Below the pieces are notes generated by a model. That model was given only the letters and a program-made list of their open reading frames with translations, ran no database searches and had not been told where the DNA came from. From Candidatus Altarchaeota archaeon (lineage in GTDB: Archaea > Altiarchaeota > Altiarchaeia > JAFGQM01): DNA of 6,752 nucleotides. The DNA lies in NCBI GenBank assembly GCA_016935655.1, contig JAFGQM010000042.1, forward strand, positions 1 through 6,752, in the 5' to 3' direction. The position numbers were made by a program, and so were the translations under genes. Shown piece by piece: positions 4,471-6,752 of this stretch. The first letter of the stretch is position 1, and each line of letters begins with the position of its first letter.

Positions 4471-5997
4471 CTCGCCACGTGGTGGACCCTCTATCGCGTA
4501 TCTCTTTCTGGGCCTGGGGATCCTCTTCTTTATCTTCCTTGTTATATTACCGCCCTTAGGCCTCGTGAGCAACACTATTGTGAGTATGGCTGCGATGGCC
4601 ACTAACAACATTATTAAAGACTCATAATCCCTTACGGGTTCGTATGCTGGGGCATAAATCGCCTCTGGTTGCGGTGCTTCCTGCTCTATGACTGGTTCCT
4701 CCCGTTCGCCTTCTGTTACTTCAGGCTCTTTCGCCTGGGGCTCTTGCATCTCCTCAGGCTCCTCTTGCGGAGCGGGAGGTTCCACTTCTGGCTCTGGTTC
4801 CTGCACCTCGGGCTCAGGTTCCTGTTGCACGGGAATTGGCACACATACATGGTCTGCGCATCGTTCACCTGAGCCGCAATCACTGTTGGAGCAGCATTCA
4901 TAGGCCACGCACTCACCATTCTCAAAGAAGCCGCAGTCGCACTCTTCTTCGACGCAAACCCCCTGTTCGCAGAACATGCCTGGACAGTCACTGTCCCTGC
5001 TGCAGGGCTTCACGTCAAATATTACGGTTTCCTTGTCCCTGTTCTCATCATTGGAGAGCCTGAGCAGTAGCCTGTTGCTGCCAGAGGCTTCCGGTGATAT
5101 GTGTATGGTTAATGTGACTGTCTTTTCCTCCCTTTCCTCCAGGCTTATGGTCTCGTTTGTTGACGTCCAGCCCTCGGGCAGCCCTGATAGGTATACTAGG
5201 ACGTCCCGCTCGTTGTAGTCGCCCCTGTTCCTCACCAAAACGTCAAGTTCGAGCCTTTCGCCCTTGTTAGCATGATAGGTTTTCCTAGGCAAACGGATTT
5301 CGACGTCGTGCTTTCTGCCTCCGCCACCGGAAGAGCTGGAAGGCGAAGCAGTCAGGGTTATATTTACCAATGTGTTTGTCGTGAAATTGAAGCTGACTGA
5401 GTTTGATGCATAACCGCTCTTTGAGGCCTCTGCCGTATAGTTGGTCCAGCGCCTTGTCGCTCCGGAGCTGTTCTTGTACTCCGTCACTTCGAATATGGCG
5501 ATTCCATTCGAGTCTGTCAATCCGGTGTCATATGAGTCGCTGGTCCTGTTATACAGAGTAATGCTTGCACCGCTGACAGGTGAGCCATCGCTCACGCCGA
5601 CCTTTACGACCCATTGGCGAGTCAGTTCTGAACCTGGCACCGACTCCGTGGGATATGTGGAATTCAGGACTACCGAGGCAGAATTTTCTAGATACATCCC
5701 ATGATGGAACTGCTGTACTGTGCAGTTGGCTATTTTGACACCCGTGACCCCGGTTACATTAACGCCTGCCTCCCAAATCCCAAGGTTGGTGCCGTCTATG
5801 GTGTTTCCAGCACAATCTAGTACTATGTTATCGGCGGTTATGTTCATACATGAGGAACCGTGGTCATTGATGTCAGAGGTGAGCTTGTAGTATTCCCCGG
5901 CTGAGTTCAGGACCGAGCAGGAGGTTATCTCGGTATATGCCTGGGCAAGGGTGCTAAAGGCCAGCACGCACAATACAGATAGGATCAAATATCTCAT
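4459..5997 (-). CDS. Membrane-anchored surface glycoprotein (signal peptide, short beta-helix, two Ig-like domains, Cys-rich module, Pro/Glu stalk, TM)
   Basis: A 512-residue protein. Residues 1-20 are a signal peptide (hydrophobic core, LAQA before the likely cut). Residues 50-112 resemble the start of a NosD-type beta-helix (ADNIVLDCAGNTIDGT, VKIANCTVQQFHHGMYL) but span only a few coils. Residues 125-215 look like a carboxypeptidase-regulatory-type beta-sandwich (SPVSGASITLYN, GLTDSNGIAIFEV). After a SPSSSSGGGG linker, 229-329 resemble a CARDB/NEW3-type Ig fold (LDVLVRNRGDYNE, GLPEGW). Residues 332-385 hold 11 cysteines; 390-445 are a Pro/Glu-rich stalk with the repeat QEPEPEV; 460-478 are a TM segment, followed by a very basic cytoplasmic tail. 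Ten N-x-S/T sequons (for example N52, N80, N91, N212, N281) lie outside the membrane, fitting archaeal N-glycosylation. Probable roles are envelope structure or adhesion. GGTGAT four nucleotides before the ATG supports the start. Confidence 0.9.
   Translation of the reverse strand: MRYLILSVLCVLAFSTLAQAYTEITSCSVLNSAGEYYKLTSDINDHGSSCMNITADNIVLDCAGNTIDGTNLGIWEAGVNVTGVTGVKIANCTVQQFHHGMYLENSASVVLNSTYPTESVPGSELTRQWVVKVGVSDGSPVSGASITLYNRTSDSYDTGLTDSNGIAIFEVTEYKNSSGATRRWTNYTAEASKSGYASNSVSFNFTTNTLVNITLTASPSSSSGGGGRKHDVEIRLPRKTYHANKGERLELDVLVRNRGDYNERDVLVYLSGLPEGWTSTNETISLEEREEKTVTLTIHISPEASGSNRLLLRLSNDENRDKETVIFDVKPCSRDSDCPGMFCEQGVCVEEECDCGFFENGECVAYECCSNSDCGSGERCADHVCVPIPVQQEPEPEVQEPEPEVEPPAPQEEPEEMQEPQAKEPEVTEGEREEPVIEQEAPQPEAIYAPAYEPVRDYESLIMLLVAIAAILTIVLLTRPKGGNITRKIKKRIPRPRKRYAIEGPPRGESAP
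4786..4830 (-). repeat. Imperfect tandem repeat encoding QEPEPEV units in the stalk
   Basis: Two adjacent copies of a 21-24 nt unit (GGCTCxGGTTCCTG core, plus-strand reading) encode EPEPEVQ and EPEPEVE in the surface glycoprotein. It is probably a replication-slippage product lengthening the extended Pro/Glu stalk. Confidence 0.6.
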
Positions 5998-6001
5998 TTA
6001 A

Positions 6002-6007
6002 ATCACC
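6002..6007 (-). promoter_or_regulatory. Shine-Dalgarno site GGTGAT of the surface glycoprotein gene
   Basis: The minus strand reads GGTGAT-TTAA-ATG. It matches the archaeal 16S anti-SD core closely and fixes the start at 5997; it is the clearest SD in the window. Confidence 0.75.
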
Positions 6008-6044
6008 AGAATTAGAGAATAGAGGTGTATATTAGAAAGTCTGG

Positions 6045-6053
6045 TTTAAAAAG
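6045..6053 (-). promoter_or_regulatory. TATA-like box in the divergent 89-nt intergenic region
   Basis: The minus strand reads CTTTTTAAACC, about 50 nt upstream of the glycoprotein ATG, leaving a leader of roughly 25 nt that carries the GGTGAT site. The same AT-rich block (TTTAAAAAG on the plus strand) is about 38 nt before the methyltransferase ATG and may serve both directions. A second AT-rich block, GATAAATAA at 6071-6079, is too close to 6087 to be a usual TATA box. Confidence 0.5.
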
Positions 6054-6086
6054 TTTTTGATTCTGCTTTGGATAAATAACCCTGTT

Positions 6087-6752
6087 ATGGACAACGGTAT
6101 TAAAAAACAGGCTAAGGCCATGCTGAGCATGATGACTTTACCGCTGGTCTTGCCGCCAGCTTATCTTTTCTATGAGATCGCCGAGAGGCCGATAGTCTAC
6201 CTAAACCCGGCTGTGTACAGGATGTCGATGTTCCTGAGGCATGGGGGATGGTACAGGGAAAGGCTGGACAAGACCATAGAGCTGCTAAATCTCGAACCGG
6301 GCATAAGGGTCCTGGAGGTGGGCTGCGGGTATGGGATTTTCAGTAAGAGACTAATAGACCGGGGTGTCGACCTGACGGCCATAGATGTGGATGACAGGTG
6401 TATCAACAAGCTTTACAAGCAGCATGGGGGCATTTTTCAAAAAGGCGACGTCAGCGCTCTAGAATTCGAAGACGAGTCATTTGACAGGGTCGTGATGTTC
6501 GACGTGTTGCACCATGTCGCCAAGAGCGAAAAGGCCGTGGACGAGATGTACCGCATCCTGAAGCCGTCCGGATACGCCATAATATGGGAGGGGAGTGAAG
6601 CCCTAGTGGAGGATTACATAGCCCCCAAACTCGGCTCCCTGCTCGTCAGGGTGCTCGACGGCGACGGAGTCCACGACCCGGAGCTGCACAAGGCCGTCAA
6701 GAAGTACGGTCTGGAGAATATGGGGGATTACTGCTTCAAGCTGAGCAAGGCC
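6087..6752 (+). CDS. Class I SAM-dependent methyltransferase, 3' partial
   Basis: 222 codons are open to the right edge. The Rossmann-fold landmarks are in order: motif I VLEVGCGYG (75-83, the SAM-binding glycine loop); the acidic end of strand 2, AIDVD (98-102, binds the ribose hydroxyls); GDVSALEFEDESFDRVV (120-136); FDVLHHV (138-144); and YRILKPSGYAII (155-166), typical of the Methyltransf_11 group. Before the domain lie about 60 residues, including a Pro/Leu-rich hydrophobic stretch (about 15-29, TLPLVLPPAYLFY) that could touch the membrane. That would fit a lipid or isoprenoid substrate, but this is inference. The substrate is not readable and the C-terminus is missing. The ATG at 6087 is taken as the start; in-frame ATGs at codons 12, 15 and 16 are alternatives. 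No Shine-Dalgarno sequence is seen. Confidence 0.9.
   Translation, partial: MDNGIKKQAKAMLSMMTLPLVLPPAYLFYEIAERPIVYLNPAVYRMSMFLRHGGWYRERLDKTIELLNLEPGIRVLEVGCGYGIFSKRLIDRGVDLTAIDVDDRCINKLYKQHGGIFQKGDVSALEFEDESFDRVVMFDVLHHVAKSEKAVDEMYRILKPSGYAIIWEGSEALVEDYIAPKLGSLLVRVLDGDGVHDPELHKAVKKYGLENMGDYCFKLSKA

Noticed and set aside
6121..6140. CTGA and ATGATGA motifs resembling box D and box C of an archaeal guide RNA
   Set aside because: They fall within the methyltransferase coding sequence in the wrong order and spacing for a C/D RNA.
6197..6409. 70-codon minus-strand frame
   Set aside because: Antisense to motif I of the methyltransferase.

Overview
The window looks archaeal. The main reasons are a tRNA-Leu gene with an intron at the canonical archaeal 37/38 position and no encoded 3' CCA, TATA-like boxes 25-45 nt upstream of several genes, oligo-T tracts where terminators would be expected, and an N-glycosylation-rich surface protein with a C-terminal membrane anchor. 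The mix of secreted beta-helix, LamG and Cys-rich proteins with compact small genes would fit an uncultivated archaeon, possibly of the DPANN group. Nothing here fixes the lineage.

Layout. (1) 2-2218 (+): 3' part of a very large secreted modular protein: beta-helix, Cys-rich segment, LamG, Cys-rich segment, then a C-terminal dockerin-like EF-hand pair. (2) 2223-2591 (-): a small cysteine-cluster protein in which the YkgJ (CxxCGxCC) motifs occur in circularly permuted order. I rate this the most unusual object in the window. (3) 2683-2817 (-): intron-containing tRNA-Leu(UAA), with a 9-bp inverted repeat abutting its 3' end. (4) 2929-3463 (+): a two-gene cluster of a 35-residue hydrophobic micro-protein and a 141-residue membrane-anchored, cysteine-containing protein, both unrecognised and in a low-GC stretch. 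(5) 3544-3738 (+): a cold-shock-domain protein with its own promoter and T8 terminator. (6) 3814-4470 (+): a HAD subfamily IA hydrolase whose 3' end overlaps that of (7), 4459-5997 (-), a type I membrane surface glycoprotein with signal peptide, short beta-helix, two Ig-like domains, Cys-rich module, Pro/Glu stalk and TM anchor. (8) 6087-6752 (+): a class I SAM methyltransferase, divergent from (7) and cut by the window end.

Functionally the window combines cell-surface genes (items 1 and 7, perhaps 4) with ordinary housekeeping genes (tRNA, Csp, HAD phosphatase, methyltransferase). No operon longer than two genes is evident, and transcription changes direction often. The two large surface proteins share the same type of Cys-rich module and both carry beta-helix pieces, which suggests a genome-wide toolkit for building extracellular proteins. 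No CRISPR array, insertion sequence or integrase was seen.
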